NCBI GenBank assembly: GCA_934047225.1
Contig: OW204000.1
Location: forward strand, 19,858,001 to 19,922,000
DNA from: Ypsolopha sequella
Lineage: Eukaryota > Arthropoda > Insecta > Lepidoptera > Ypsolophidae
DNA length: 64,000 bases
Direction of reading: 5' to 3'
In this document: one piece after another, positions 10,125-22,540 of the stretch
Position numbering within the stretch: the stretch's first letter is position 1
Layout: every line of letters starts with the position of its first letter
Translations under genes and position numbers: made by a program
The notes under the pieces: generated by a model
The model's database searches: none
What the model was told of the DNA's origin: nothing
Seen by the model: the letters and a program-made list of their open reading frames with translations, nothing else

Positions 10125-11145
10125 TATTTTATAATTATCAAGAGATTGAGTCATCATCACTAAGGTTTTAAATTTATAACATTTTTTCAAGGTCTCATCA
10201 CGCCATCAACGATTTTCTGATTCTTTCCTAGTTCTACTGATACAAATTTCAGCTCATGCTTACTGACAAACAGACATCGAAGCTTCGCTTTCAGGGTTTT
10301 TTTTATCGACAGAACCCTAATCAAATTGATACGGAGCAAAAGTATACTAATTTTATTTATCAGATACCTGTTCACCTACATTTTAGTAACTCTAGCAATT
10401 TGAAGCCATTAAAACAAAATGTTTGTGCGCAAAATAATTATATGTGTACGAATATTAACTATACTACATTACCTAGATTATTTTACTGTGCACGATTAAC
10501 TTTTTTATTCTCATAATTAATAACCTCTAATTGTTGGTTGGCTAGTTTTTTTTTCCTTGCAATACTTGACAAACAAGCAAATAGCTTTGTCTTGACATGG
10601 CATTGAACCTTTTTATTAAATTACTAGACCAGACTAGGTGTGGTTGTCTACAGGAAATACTAACTACGTAGAGTCAAAGAATGACGTTTATGATTATAAG
10701 TAAAAAGTAGTTATTGTAAAGGAATAAGAAAGAAAATGTTTTAATACGCGGGACTTCTTTTGTGGCTTCCAGTCTACTTGCAGGTACTACGTTTGAAACT
10801 ACAGCACGTTTGTATGTGATGGATGAGTAGCAAAGTAAAAAGTACTTTATCACGAAAGATATAGCATTGAAGTTGCAATAAATTTGAGTTTTTTTCGTGA
10901 TATCTTTTCACGAAGCTTAAAATATGAGTTGTCGCCATCAAGTATTGATGTCATTTGAAAAAGTACTTTACAGCGGATATTTTAAGATTGAATTTGCAAT
11001 GAAGCCATCGTAAAAGGATGTATGTAACTAATATTTTCTGGTTTATTTTACTAGAAATTACGCCCTTAGGCGTTTTCTTGCCATTCTAAAGAAGGTCTGT
11101 TTTTTTGACTAAATTGGTGTCTTTTTGCAACTATAATAGTCGTTT
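10125..11145. other. Unassigned spacer
   Basis: Two AAAAAGTACTTTA words near 10836 and 10960 flank about 120 bp in direct orientation. No gene or complete element is seen. Confidence 0.3.
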
Positions 11146-11148
11146 TTA

Positions 11149-11416
11149 GAGTTCTGTACCCAAAGGGTAACCAACAGGACCCTATTACTAAGACTCCGCT
11201 GTCTGTCCGTCTGTCACTAGGCTGTATCTCATGAACCGTGATAGTTAGACAGTTGAAATTTTCACAGATGATGTATTTCTATTGCCACTATAACAACAAA
11301 TACTAAATAAAATAAATATTTAAGAGGGCTCCCATACAACAGACATGTTTTTTTTGCCGTTTTTATAGATAGTGTTACGGAACCCTTCGTGAGTCCGACT
11401 CGCACTTGGCCGGTTT
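11149..11416 (-). mobile_element. CCGG-family dispersed repeat, short form
   Basis: On the minus strand it begins AACCGGCCAAGTGCGAGTC and ends near GGGTACAGAACTCT, with a (GACGGACA)-type tract. It lacks the long central section of the 5868-6566 copy. Confidence 0.8.
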
Positions 11417-11798
11417 TTTAGATGATATATTTATGGAATATGTTATAGCCTTCTTATAGATCATAGGAAGTAGGAACTTTGATATGTACATATATTGCTT
11501 TGACGTAAGATTCTAAGAAACCCTAAACTGCTAACCAAAGATTAAAGGTATATTATATTTTATAGCGAAATCCATTGACCCCATTCGATACTCTAAATTT
11601 TACTTCTTCTTCTTCTTGGGGGTGCCATATCCTAGCGGATGTCGGCGACCACCACACGAAACTCTTCTCTATTCTGTGCCAGTCTGCAGAGACTGGCAGC
11701 GTCTTTTATGTTAGTCCAAGTTTTCACGTTATAAATTTTACTAGAGTGAAAAATATAAATTACTAAAAAACTAGACAATATCAATTAGAAGCATTATA

Positions 11799-12031
11799 CA
11801 GGGTGTTAAGATGAAGTTGTGGAAGCCGAAAACTGGCGATAGTAGTCGTCCATACCAACCAATTACAGTGAAAAAAAATCGAGATATCGTGAAAAAAAAA
11901 GCAGTTGTTTCATCCATTTTGGTCGAGTAGCTATGTAACTTTTCTATGGTCTATTTCCATAGCAAAAGTCGTTCGTATAAACGAGTATTATCGCCAGTTT
12001 CCGGCTTCCGCATCTTCATCTTAACACCCAG
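11799..12031. mobile_element. TA-flanked MITE with long TIRs
   Basis: Left end CAGGGTGTTAAGATGAAG, right end CTTCATCTTAACACCCAG, TA on both sides. The TIRs extend about 45 bp, to 'ctggcgata'. The interior has no coding capacity. Confidence 0.88.
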
Positions 12032-12033
12032 TA

Positions 12034-12474
12034 TAATTCATGACTTAGGTTTCTTAAGTTAGAAAACACATATTATTGAATCATTATTAAATGTGGGTTC
12101 TACTCATACACTCAGCATGTTCCATTTTCATACTTGTCCCCTGCATAGTGCTGTCCGAGGCTGGTTAAATCAGTAACTACATATTTGTCTAACAGAAATA
12201 CCAAAAAACACGTCAAACCAACTCTATGTTCTGAGAAAAATCACGCAAGCAATATCGAGACAGACTTGTCAAACTAGAACTTAGCGCGGTCTCTCTAAAA
12301 TCCTAAATATTTGATTTAGGCTGGTGGTGGGTATACATAAAAAAGTTGTTTATGGATGTATCATAAGGGTTTTTTATCGAACGTGACATCATCGTTTTGT
12401 GTTGCTGCTGCAGAAAAACAACTATGGAGTTTCTGCAGAGAGCAGGGCAAATGTAAACGAGCATTCAAGATCCG
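12034..12474. other. Unassigned spacer
   Basis: Nothing recognised. Confidence 0.3.
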
Positions 12475-12476
12475 TA

Positions 12477-12631
12477 CAGTGCTCCCAAAGTAATAATGCG
12501 CATACAAATCTTCGCCACTGCTCGGCAAAGTTCGTATTGTCTTAAACTTTCTACATAATCAATACGGTCACGTGGTACGTCCGGTCGCTCGGCTATAGAT
12601 TTGTATGCGCATTATTACTTTGGGAGCACTG
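12477..12631. mobile_element. Short TA-flanked MITE
   Basis: The element is 155 bp. TIRs begin CAGTGCTCCCAAAGTAATAA and are about 35 bp long, exact or nearly so, and TA flanks both ends. Likely mobilised by a Tc1/mariner-type enzyme. Confidence 0.9.
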
Positions 12632-12633
12632 TA

Positions 12634-14212
12634 CCAGGTTTATACTGCACAATATCAGTAAATAAAGACAAATTTACAGATTTTCGTACATAATATATCA
12701 CATTTAAATCGGACTTCTTAATTAAAATTATTTTGCAAAAATACGAAATGTGTATCTTTGTTTAGAGAAAAGAAATAACGTTAAATTACAGTTTTTGATA
12801 GGGTATCAGTTTTTATTGTGAAATAATATACCCTGCACAATTGACGAAGTTAAAACGGTCCGCGGTCCGCGGCCCGCCGTTTAAACATTCCTGCCGAAGA
12901 GAGTGAAGAAATCACACGCCATAAAAAGTTGCGTTTACACGTAACTTCGTCGATACACGAGAATAAAATAAATGGTCCGAGAGCCAACTGATGGTCATGT
13001 GACCATAACCGCAGTGGGCAGAAAAAATAAAGAAAGTAGGGATTGAGCTTGGGGTATAAAGGTTCCGCCAACGCTAATAAATTTTATTACGATCCTTTCA
13101 ATTGAAAAAGGCAAATACCAATTGCTGTGTTTGAACTTGTTTGCACAAGGGCTCATCCCATAACCTTTGCAATTTTGGATTAGCTGGAGTAATTAGATTT
13201 GGTGAGGAATTCATCCAGGCATTCCTGGCCTCGGCCAAGCCTGCGACCTCAACGTCACCAAATGACGGTTTTATTTTAGTAAATTAATTAATTATTAATT
13301 TGGTAACAGTTTTTTTTTTATAATTAACTTTGATTTTTGCATAGATTCGTTGATTTTTTACACTTTTCTAGCAAATTTAACTGTACACTAAGTTTTGACA
13401 TCTCCACGGACCCCTAAACCCGCAGATGATGTGGGAAAGTGACCCCCGCGACCGGTTCCATAGCTGTTCGAGGGTTCCATGTGGCTGCGCATTGCACAAC
13501 TAGCTATTTATTGGAATGTCTAGAACTTGCATCACCCATCTGTAGAACCTAGGTTTTTTGTGAAATGTCGGAATGTCTATTAAAACTATTTTTTTAGGAC
13601 ATTCAGATGAAAATAAGTTAATAATGGTACTTATTTTAATTTTAATTCAGTTATTATTTGTTATCTCATGAATAAACGGTCCAAAACGACCTTGCACGAT
13701 AATAATTCGCCATACCCGTAAATAATCAAACGTACATCCAAAAGAAGAGTAAATTCCTACTTACTGGTCGATGGCGCATCATCCTAGACCTTATCAACGC
13801 TTTCCATTCCATAAGGTATGGTAGTGGCCAATCGTAAAAGCATTGTAAATAATAATAAAAAAACATGTCAACATCTAAAATCATTACTCAGAATCAATAA
13901 AATCATTAGTTTTCAACCAATGCTCTTTCTACAACCAAAGCTCTTAAAATAAAAGTACTCATGACACAAAAGTATACATACACTCAAAACATGTACCAAT
14001 CAACCAATCTTAGTCACAAATATATAATTTTTTAGTTTTAAAACTCGATAGTTCATTCTTACATTCATTTATTTATTATGTGTAATAAAATCGCATTGTT
14101 TTCAATATTGATAGGCACTTAAATAACATAAATGAAACAAAATTATAAATAATACTTAAAATACAAAGAAAACAAAATAAAAAATTGTCTAAATTCAATA
14201 AACTGGCGCTTA
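12634..14212. other. Unassigned spacer
   Basis: A GC-rich patch GGTCCGCGGTCCGCGG lies near 12857. Bases 13205-13260 ('ggcattcctggcctcggcc') may be LINE-derived. No gene is supported. Confidence 0.3.
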
Positions 14213-14320
14213 CCTTGGCCAGAGGATCAGTCTGGCCATCCAAAGAGGAAACGTTGCCAGCATTCTGGGCACCCTACCGGGGGACAGCGACCTGGACCGG
14301 GTTTTTTATCTTTAATTTTT
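14213..14320 (+). pseudogene. C-terminal fragment of a LINE polyprotein
   Basis: The frame reads RISLAIQRGNVASILGTLP then GDSDLD, the style of the extreme C-terminus of non-LTR retrotransposon ORF2. A T-rich 3' tail follows (14310-14420). The upstream part is missing. The clade is not resolved. Confidence 0.55.
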
Positions 14321-15198
14321 GTCATTTTAGTTAATATTGATTTAGATCAGTTTAATTTTGTTTAATTCATAGATTTATTTTATTTATAGGATAGTTTTAA
14401 CCAGTTTTTTTTTTGAGTCATAGATTATTTAATTAAATAAAACATATTATTTAGATCGCTGCCGCAGCGCAGGGGAGGGTCCCCAGCAGGCTGGTGGCGT
14501 TACCCCGTTGGATTGCGAGGCTAATGTTTATGTTAATTTTTCAGACCATTTAATTACCTACTTACTTTTTTAGCTGTAAGTTTTAGATATGTGGAAGTAC
14601 AGGATCAGACTCAAAGGGGATAATTCTGGAGCATCCTACACTTAGACAATATCTGGGATTTGATAGATAAAATAAGATATCTCGACAGAAACAGCCTGTG
14701 ACCGTACCGTGATTGGGGTGCTGATATTTAAAATTGGTCATGATATTTCGAGTATCGGTCAATGATGAATCGATTCAGTAACGAGTCTGAGTGATTTATC
14801 TCCATCTTTGGCGAAGTGCATTAAGATTTTATAATTGCTTCGGTGAAACTGAATGATCCTTCGTGAAGGCCTCAATTTCGATTTTGAAATCGAATAACCT
14901 GTTACATACCGACAGTTACTGACGTTCTGGAAAAGTCGATGCAGATGTGACGTGCTTGAAAATACGCAATATTATAGTTGACTGCAATAGTAAATATCAT
15001 TGGGTATCACATATAAATTTTCAAAATATTTTAGTTTACCGAACATTGTATTTTGAACGTTGTATTTGCCGTCTGTTATTCTACACCGACATAGTGAAAC
15101 TTCTTGAATTTTGCCGCGGATGAACAGAAAGACACTGAGGATTAATTTTTAAAGAACCCTACAAATCGATGTTAGTTACTGTTGAAGAGTTTTTTTTA
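14321..15198. other. LINE tail and unassigned spacer
   Basis: Bases 14460-14540 ('ccagcaggctggtggcgtta') look like further LINE-derived sequence. The rest is unassigned. Confidence 0.3.
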
Positions 15199-15597
15199 TT
15201 AAGGCGATATGTAAAAGTTTTAGCGTCCCTGTTACTCCATATGCAAAAAAACACTCAGTGCGAGTGGGACAGATTCGTGGAAAAATAGCAAAATGTCGGT
15301 TTTTTATTAATATAAAATGTACTAAGCTATTTTGTCAAAAAGATTTTCAAGGAGACTTAACAATATCCACATTTTGAATGCAATTTCACAATGAAATTAG
15401 TTAGGATTTCAGAATAACAGGAAAAATAAAACAATTTAGAGGTCTTTTCGGAATTAAATTCTATCGAGAAAATTTCATCCAATCGCGTTTTCCTTCAGTG
15501 AGAATCTTAATCAAATACTCAATAAATATTGTTATAGTGTAGTAAATGGATTCGAAAAAACCCCATTTTTTTTTGGTATCACCTTAAAAACTTAATT
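15199..15597 (+). mobile_element. TTAA-ended MITE, copy 1
   Basis: Starts TTAAGGCGATATGTAAAAG and ends ATCACCTTAA. It shares 'cagtgcgagtgggac' and 'attctatcgag' with the other family members at 25334, 29311, 30545, 40310, 48252, 54613 and 63910. TTAA ends suggest a piggyBac-type target, though the GGCG termini are not classic piggyBac. Confidence 0.7.
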
Positions 15598-16830
15598 AAA
15601 CATGATATGACAAATTTTCATTTGTTTAGTCAAAAGGAATCGTTAGAAAAGCCGCATTCTTCAATAAAATCGACCATTCCGATGAATTAGAATATTTAAA
15701 ATGTTTGAAATACTAGAATATTCAAATCTACTCACAACGACTTTTAATAGCGACAGTAAACTGCATTTTATTTCTTTCTTAGCCCTAAAGTTTCTTTTTA
15801 TACTGCTCGTGGAATTTTAGAATCCATTTTAAACTTATTCCGACCCACTTCGGCTTTTTCTTGTTGTTACGTAAGCCTGTACTATGAAGAAACACACCTG
15901 TAAAATGTCACGCGTAAGAATGCCATCCATTTCATCTGTCACTGCTCTACTAGCCGTAGTAACAATTAAGTGGCAAAGAAACCCCGCAGTGCATGCAGTG
16001 TAAAGTGGATTGTGTGGCATAGTGGAGGTGCATTCCTGATGACCGTATTTTAGGTCAGGAATTGGATTACACGTCGTCGTCGGTTGTTGTTGGTCGCGTT
16101 GCCGTGGACATACTTTAGACACAAATAAGACGCACTTTGCAAGAAACAAACACTTGGGCTTGAAATACATTGTTCGAATAAACAAAGAAACAAATGCTAG
16201 TATGAACGTCTTGAGATTAATGACAATGACTAGCTGACTCATTAAAGCGCCTCTTCCCGGCGTTATCCGAAAATTACTCTATTGATAAGGTCGTTTAAAA
16301 ATATATCTATGCGTAACTTTTAACAATAATTTTTATTTGCTATTTGGCCGATATAACAATTTCTTAGTTAATTTCTTGTTATAAATGTGGAGAAACGATA
16401 AGACATAGATGTAAGACATCATGTCTTTTTTTATTTTTTTTTTCTTAGTTAAGTTCAGTTTATTTTTCTAAAATACATAAAAAAAATATTTTCACAGCAA
16501 AAACTTTTTTTGCATACACTCAACAGAACAACATAGTTAAATTATATTTAGAGAAAGGGAACGAGCATTCATCTGCTAAGTGTAGGCATTAAGCATCCGC
16601 ATATTCCGCATGGATGTTACCCTGTCTGCCAAACTAAGTTGCCTTGTCCGCATGACAGCCAGTGGTCTTACCGATCGATGGATCAGATTTGGCGTAATAT
16701 AAACAAACAAAAACAATGAATAATTATAATTAAGGTGAAAGCTAAACCAATACTACCTAAAATGTAAAATCGATCCTTAAACGGTATGTTTAAAAGTTAG
16801 GAAAAAATATATATTGTTAATTAAACTATA
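15598..16830. other. Unassigned spacer
   Basis: The 408-bp minus-strand frame 16242-15835 has no family motif and reads like chance. Bases 16560-16690 ('cctgtctgccaaactaagtt') are GC-richer but unrecognised. Confidence 0.3.
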
Positions 16831-16831
16831 A

Positions 16832-17660
16832 AAAACAACTTCAATTTAGGAAATTATTGTTGCGTATAAGAAACAGCATGAAAATATTGTTCAAAGGCAA
16901 GCTGTTTTTAGACTAAAATTAAGTAAAATTGGTTATTTCTCTGAAATCGCTAATGATATTTGTATGGTTCTTGCACTACAATACAAGTAAAATATTGCTT
17001 AAAAAAATTGTTTATGGAAATATTTGTTGTCCATCGTGTTCATGTGAAATGTATTATTTATTTTCTCCTATTTTGTGCTACCCTAAGACCCAGCGACGTC
17101 GTCGTAATGCATTGCGCGCTGATATGAACGTTATTTCAATACAGTTTATGTCGATATTTGTACCGACTCAAGGTCATTGGCGACTACCTGCCCCTTAAGG
17201 CGATTACCATCGCCAAATTAGCAGCTCGATATTTGTCAGTACGAATATCAACGGAAACGACATTGAAATAACGTTAATAGTGGCTGTTACGACGCTCACT
17301 GCGTCCTTGAAAAGGCGAAATAGGAGAAAATTATACTTTTCACTTGGACGTGATTGTTCGATTGACTAATCCTATGTTATGTTTATAGCTATCAAGTTTA
17401 TCTATTTATCAAAGCATAAATGAATTCAATCGGCCAAGCCAATTAGGAGCAGTAGGAAATTCAAGCCAAAAAACACAATTTAGTTAATACATTTTTTCAT
17501 GTAGAAGTTTTGGTGGTATGAAATAGAAAAATGTTGCATATGTTGTCTAAGAGCTGATTATTCATAATACATTTTTTCATTATTTTTGGTTTGGCCGTAA
17601 ACGAGGAGTAGGCTTTAGAAAGTACCCATTTGGCGATAGTAAGGCCCTTAAAGCACCATG
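16832..17660 (+). mobile_element. Dispersed element, family E, copy 1
   Basis: Shares several hundred bases with 24718-25200 (reverse) and 30960-31625 (same strand), including 'atgcattgcgcgctgatatg' and 'aacgttatttcaat'. An internal inverted repeat around 17120-17280 has 'aacgttatttcaat' facing its complement. No ORF is intact. Confidence 0.7.
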
Positions 17661-18250
17661 CGTTAAATGGTATACCAAAGGATTATTTTATTTCAACTAT
17701 ATTAAGTACCTTTTTTTTGTACACACTGAACAAATGTATAATTCAAAAGAGCATATTTGAAATTGTATAGTAGTTTTCCAGAATTAATTTTGTATATACA
17801 AAAAAGAAATAGGAGAGGTGTCTTGGGACATCCGGTGGGAATGAAGTTCCTTTTGCTACTGACGCGCACGCCGCACTTCTATACTGCAGTAACACATAGA
17901 CATACGCTTGTAAATACACCAACATAATATAGGAAAAGTGTCGTGACTGTGACGAACGAAGTCTTACACTTTTTTCGGCCTACCTCTCATTCGCCAAGTG
18001 TATGGAATGTAACATGCGATAAAGAACGTCATTCCAAAATACACCTTTTTGTGACGTCAAACCAATTTCGATGGGATTTGTTCCTCCGGCGGCCATGACA
18101 TATTGGAAGGCATTCAAGCCCTTCACGATTATAGACGGGTTTAGAATTTATGTCACAACATCTCATGGAGTCGAGGATCATTGTATTGAACACAATCAAG
18201 TGAACATTTGCAATTGTGTATTTATAGGACTCAAACTTTAATTTATTAAA
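17661..18250. other. Unassigned spacer
   Basis: Nothing recognised; the plus-strand 'gtgtcgtgactgtgacgaac' stretch at 17938 has no partner in the window. Confidence 0.3.
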
Positions 18251-18254
18251 AAAT

Positions 18255-18440
18255 TTGTTTTTGCCCTCGCCTTCGCCCGCGCTGATTTCGTTTGCATTTT
18301 CCCGGGATAAAAAAGTAGCTTATGTCACTTTCCGGCCCATAAAGTATCTCTATGCAAAAAATCACGTCGATCCGTTGCTATGTGAAAAAAGGACAAACCA
18401 AGAACCAACAAACACACTTTCGCATTTATAATATGGGTAC
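18255..18440 (-). mobile_element. Lep1-like Helitron fragment
   Basis: On the minus strand it runs from 'ataaatgcgaaagtgtg' through 'actttttatcccggg' to 'gggcgaaggcgagggc', matching the 9625-10124 element in order. Shorter and diverged. Confidence 0.65.
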
Positions 18441-18627
18441 GGATTGACATTGCTATGTGACGTGACATTATTTTCAAGTATTATTTATTTGTCTAATTGT
18501 TTATTCTAATTTAATTATAATTAAGTGTAAGGACGGATCGACTTAAATGAATTTATTTCGCGATACGCGACATGTTTCGAATTCCTTCCGAATTCGTTAT
18601 CAAGCGAGAATTTGACATATACATATA

Positions 18628-18890
18628 CAACGTGTAACAGCAAGGTGTAACCATATTTGAAGAGCTTATTCAGTGAATGGTATAGTATAATAACTTTTAC
18701 TATGGAACAAACACTGTACCTCGAAAAAAAAAAAAACTGTTTCATAGAAAAATGCAATGCCGCTCGGCCGAAATGTATGGAAGAGCAGATTTTTTTTGAG
18801 ATTTCGGGGTTGGCTCTATAGTAAAAGTTGGTCTATACCATTGACTGAATAAGCTCTTCAAATATGGTTACATCTTTCTGTTACACGTTG
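18628..18890. mobile_element. TA-flanked MITE, CAACGTGTAACAG family
   Basis: TIRs of about 60 bp run from CAACGTGTAACAG to 'aatggtata' and are mirrored at the right end, with TA on both sides. A one-ended fragment of the same family is at 44457-44510. Confidence 0.88.
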
Positions 18891-18913
18891 TATAATATAA
18901 TATAATATATAAT

Positions 18914-19345
18914 AATAGTAGATTATGCACTAAGGGAATAAAGCAGTGTCTTACGTCACGGGCGGCATATTGAACCCTGAGCGTAACGAGGGACTCTAGA
19001 GTTAACTCCTGAGCGTAGCGAGGGAGTCATATAGAGTCCTGAGTATAGCGAGGGGTTCAAGCTGCCCAAGACATAGACAGGCTTTATTCCAGAGGAGCAT
19101 ACTCTACTTTTCACACCTTCTGCGAGACAATAAAAAGCTCGACATTTTTTTTCAATAAAATTCACTGACAATCACAGCACAAACACCGTCTTTTGTTTCA
19201 CATTCTTTGTAAACGCTTTTTTTCTTTTTGTTGAATTCTGCTTATGGTGGCCAGTTCGATTTTCGAACAAACCTCTTTACAATCCCATATGGGCATTTGT
19301 TTTCCACGAGTTTTCACACGAATTTGACGTTCCAAATTTAAATCA
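18914..19345 (+). mobile_element. Family B element, copy 1
   Basis: About 425 bp match 63007-63428 in opposite orientation. Starts TAGTAGATTATGCACTAAGG. It carries repeated words such as 'ctgagcgtagcgaggg'. Its end word resembles that of family A and of the Crypton relic. Confidence 0.78.
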
Positions 19346-19460
19346 CTTTAATCCCTAGGGATTTTCATATAACTTTATATCCCTTGAGATATAATGCGTT
19401 ACTTTACGTTGAGGTTGCATGATATGTAAGGACATTGTCGAGCAGGTGGTATGAAAAATA

Positions 19461-19821
19461 TTTTTTCAATGCATGTGCTCGTAAAAGCCCACTTTTTATG
19501 CATCAAAACCGAACAGAAAGTCGATTATTTTGCCCTAGGGCTTTATTATTATTATTTTTTTCAATGGTTGGCTAACCTGCAGCCTTTCTTGTGTACCATA
19601 AATGTCATACTTTTTTTCCAATGTTTAACGGCTCTGGATACAGTCCTTTTGAGCCAATTATAATTTAAAGTTCACAAAATTATATTTGTTTTATTTCCTC
19701 ACACTATGCATTGAAAAACGTAGTATGATACACGGGCGTAAGAGCAATAAATTACTCGGTTACGTTTAAAAATCGTCCTCGTAATTTATTCCTTTGCGCC
19801 CTTGTAGCATAAACTACTATT
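19461..19821 (+). mobile_element. Family A element, copy 1
   Basis: Begins TTTTTTCAATGCATGTGCTC and ends TAGCATAAACTACTATT. Other copies: 23407-23800 (-), 27202-27594 (+) and 55822-56210 (+), plus a piece at 26491-26520. This copy lacks the ACACTCGCTACGCTCGTGT hairpin present in the others. Non-coding. Confidence 0.8.
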
Positions 19822-20624
19822 GTTTCTGTTTCTATAAAAATGGAACCATAAGAAACGAAAATAGCCGCTCAGCCATGTTGACCTGAGAAGCTAGCATCTG
19901 GTCTCCAAATGTAATATTTTAGCAAAACAGACCTTCCTCTCTGGTTATTTGTACGAGAACTCAGTCTGTCTAACAACATAATAAGTTTTCAGGCTCAATA
20001 AAAAATGGTTCCTTTTCTTCGTTCTTCTGTAGTATTATTACTTGAAATTCAATAAAAACGATAAGCCTCTATTTACGGCGATCAAAGGAAAAATAAAAAA
20101 AACCAGCCAAGTGCGAGTCAGACTCGCGTACTTAGGTTTGCGTATTGTGGACGATAAATTTAATCTTGTATTTTTTTTCTCAACCGCTTTATTTTTCCTG
20201 TAATCTTTAGGTAAACACGTAAAACACTTTACCATAATTTTTTAAATATTTTTTGGTCCACCAGTTTTGGAGATAAGGAATAGTTACATACAATTTTTTA
20301 TGGTTTTTCAAGGATTTCTCGAAATTTATTCAATTAAATATAACAAAATCATATATTTTTACAATCTGCTTTTTAATAACTACAATTTGATACCCATATC
20401 GTATTTTTATAAATTTTTTTTTTTGTTTATTTTACTTCTTATTTATATTTCGCATTTGTGCTCAATTTTTTTTAATCGCTATAGTTTTCCTGTAATTGGA
20501 CAGTTATGATCTATAAATTGTCATTTTTTTTATATTTTCGGTCTACCAGTTTCGGAGATAAAGGGAGGGGGGGACATACATATTTTTTTTTTTTTAAGAT
20601 TTCTCAAAACCAGTGTCAGTAAAT

Positions 20625-21356
20625 ATTTTTCATCCCATCTATTCGAAAAATTCTTTTCTGCAAGAGACTTTCATAGGGCAACAATGAGTTTTGAATTTGG
20701 AACATGAATGTTGTTCCTTATAGTGTTTCGTGACCAAAGAGTTCGAATGAAAATATTGTATAAAAAAGTTATTGACCGGATACCTGGGCAGGGCGGCCGG
20801 CTGTATTAAAAAAAAAAGAAATGATAAACGCGCGAACGCCGCGAACTACGTGCTCGGTACGAATACCATTCATGGCATAATTTTAATTTTAATATAATTA
20901 AACAAAAATGGGTTCGTCAGATAGTGAAAGTGTTACATTAACACCCGAAAATATAAGAAGAGACGCATTTAATGTGATATAGAACCTATTACCATGTAAA
21001 TCCCGAGAAAAATATTTGAAAGCGTATGATAATTTCCTCATATGGAAAAATGCAAACGGAGCGAAGGCTTTTTCGGAATCTGTTTTCTTGGCCTATTTCC
21101 AAAAATTTGCCTATTTCAAAGAAATAATTCTTTTCCGGATATCATTGTGTTAATAAATAAGTTCTAGATTTGTATCTAATAGCGTCTTTTATTTCTTTTA
21201 CTCGTAGATGGGATGAAAAGTAGAGTGTCTCACACGGCCGCAAAATTTTTTTCCTCGGGTGCCATATTTTGAATCCTTCGCTCTGCTCTGGATTAAAAAA
21301 AACGCTCTCGGCGTAAAAATATTATTTTGCTCCCTTGTGATACAATCTACTATTAT
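20625..21356 (+). mobile_element. Degraded Crypton-like element
   Basis: About 730 bp inserted into the CCGG repeat. It contains the recombinase relic listed next, and 'catcccatctattcgaaaa' near its start. Its right end TTGTGATACAATCTACTATT resembles the right end of families A and B. No TIRs, as expected for Cryptons. Confidence 0.6.
20908..21153 (+). pseudogene. Crypton-type tyrosine recombinase, N-terminal remnant
   Basis: From the ATG at 20908 the frame reads MGSSDSESVTLTPENIRRD, then an in-frame TAG at codon 25, then NLLPCKSREKYLKAYDNF and FSESVFLAYF. The pattern LLP-x-KS-x-x-x-Y-x-x-x-Y-x-x-F-x-x-W with S-E-x-V-x-L-A-Y-F is typical of the SAM-like N-terminal domain of insect Crypton recombinases. 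The catalytic R-H-R-Y domain is absent; the frame ends at TAA 21153. The TAG could be a decayed GAG. This copy cannot be functional. Confidence 0.62.
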
Positions 21357-21622
21357 ATAGTAAAAGTATATATTTTTACAATTAACTTTCTATTATTTAC
21401 AATTTGATACCCATATATTGTATTTTTAGGCTAACATTTTCATTTTTCTCACTTTTGTTTTGGAAACATTTTGAAACAATTTTTTTTACACCGTGATATG
21501 TGGGCAAATTAATTATATTTTTATGCCAAATTTCATATCTTTATCTTTAACGGTGCCAAAGTTATGAGACTGTGACATACAATAAAGGTTCCTTTAGTAC
21601 CTTTTAGGTACGGAACCCTACA

Positions 21623-22540
21623 AAATAAAACTGGTCGTAGTTAAAACAAAAAATATGTGAAATTTTTGTTTACTTGCCTAAGAGTAGCGTATTCACCTAT
21701 ATTCCATAAATCTCAGATCTCACGCCCTACCAGAACAATACTACAAAATTAGCACTTTTATAAAAACCACGTCATGATAATAGTTGCCATTGTGAAAGAA
21801 AATGAAAGTCTAATGTAACTTTTATAGCACTTCAAGCAATTATGAGTTAATTTCTCATGAATAATTTGTTGGTTTATCTTAAGACGAGATGCAACAACCA
21901 CGCACAACAACAATGAGAAATGGGAACGAAAACTCGTCATGGTGGAATTAGTACGTAGATGCCTGAGACCAATCAGAAGCGAGAAGAGAAAAGAGGGCGT
22001 GGCATGAGAAATTAAGACAGACCGTTATTGCTTGTGTTTGGTTCTCTAGCGGTGTTATAATAAATTTGTATTATTTATTATCAATATTTGCCTATGGTTC
22101 GCTGTGCAACATTCTATTAATATATTTTTAAATATTAAAAATTTGTTATTACTTTTTATAAACTATGTTGTTAAGAATATCAATTAACGTTTTTTTTTTC
22201 TTTTTATGCTCATTAATGTATTCATGTTATTTTATTATTACTATTTTTAAATATAGTGCATGCTATATTTATATCATAATGTTAAATTTTTTTTTCCAAT
22301 TTTCTACCCGCATATGTGTACATTCTGCGAGAACGGGGACAAGCTGAAAATCAGCGCTGTGAAGACCTTTTATTTTTCTATCAGAGCATCTAGCTGAGCT
22401 TATTCCTATTTATCGCATTCTTTTTAAAACAAATTTCTGTGTTTTAACAATTATGTTTGGAAGACAAATAAATAATTTCAATAAATTTGGCTAATTATAG
22501 CACAGAATTGCGGTGTTATAATCTCATATTATAACATCGG
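21623..22540. other. Unassigned spacer
   Basis: AT-rich, no gene. Bases 21945-22030 ('agaagcgagaagagaaaaga') are purine-rich and unrecognised. Confidence 0.3.

Larger units (their letters stand above)
20098..21622 (+). mobile_element. CCGG-family repeat split by a Crypton-like insertion
   Basis: The left part 20098-20624 starts AACCAGCCAAGTGCGAGTC. The right part resumes at 21357 with 'aaaagtatatatttttac' and ends at TACGGAACCCTA. The uninterrupted order is seen at 5868-6566, which defines the insertion boundaries. Confidence 0.78.

Noticed and set aside
15835..16242. 135-codon minus-strand protein
   Set aside because: No domain, no matching second copy and composition typical of chance frames.
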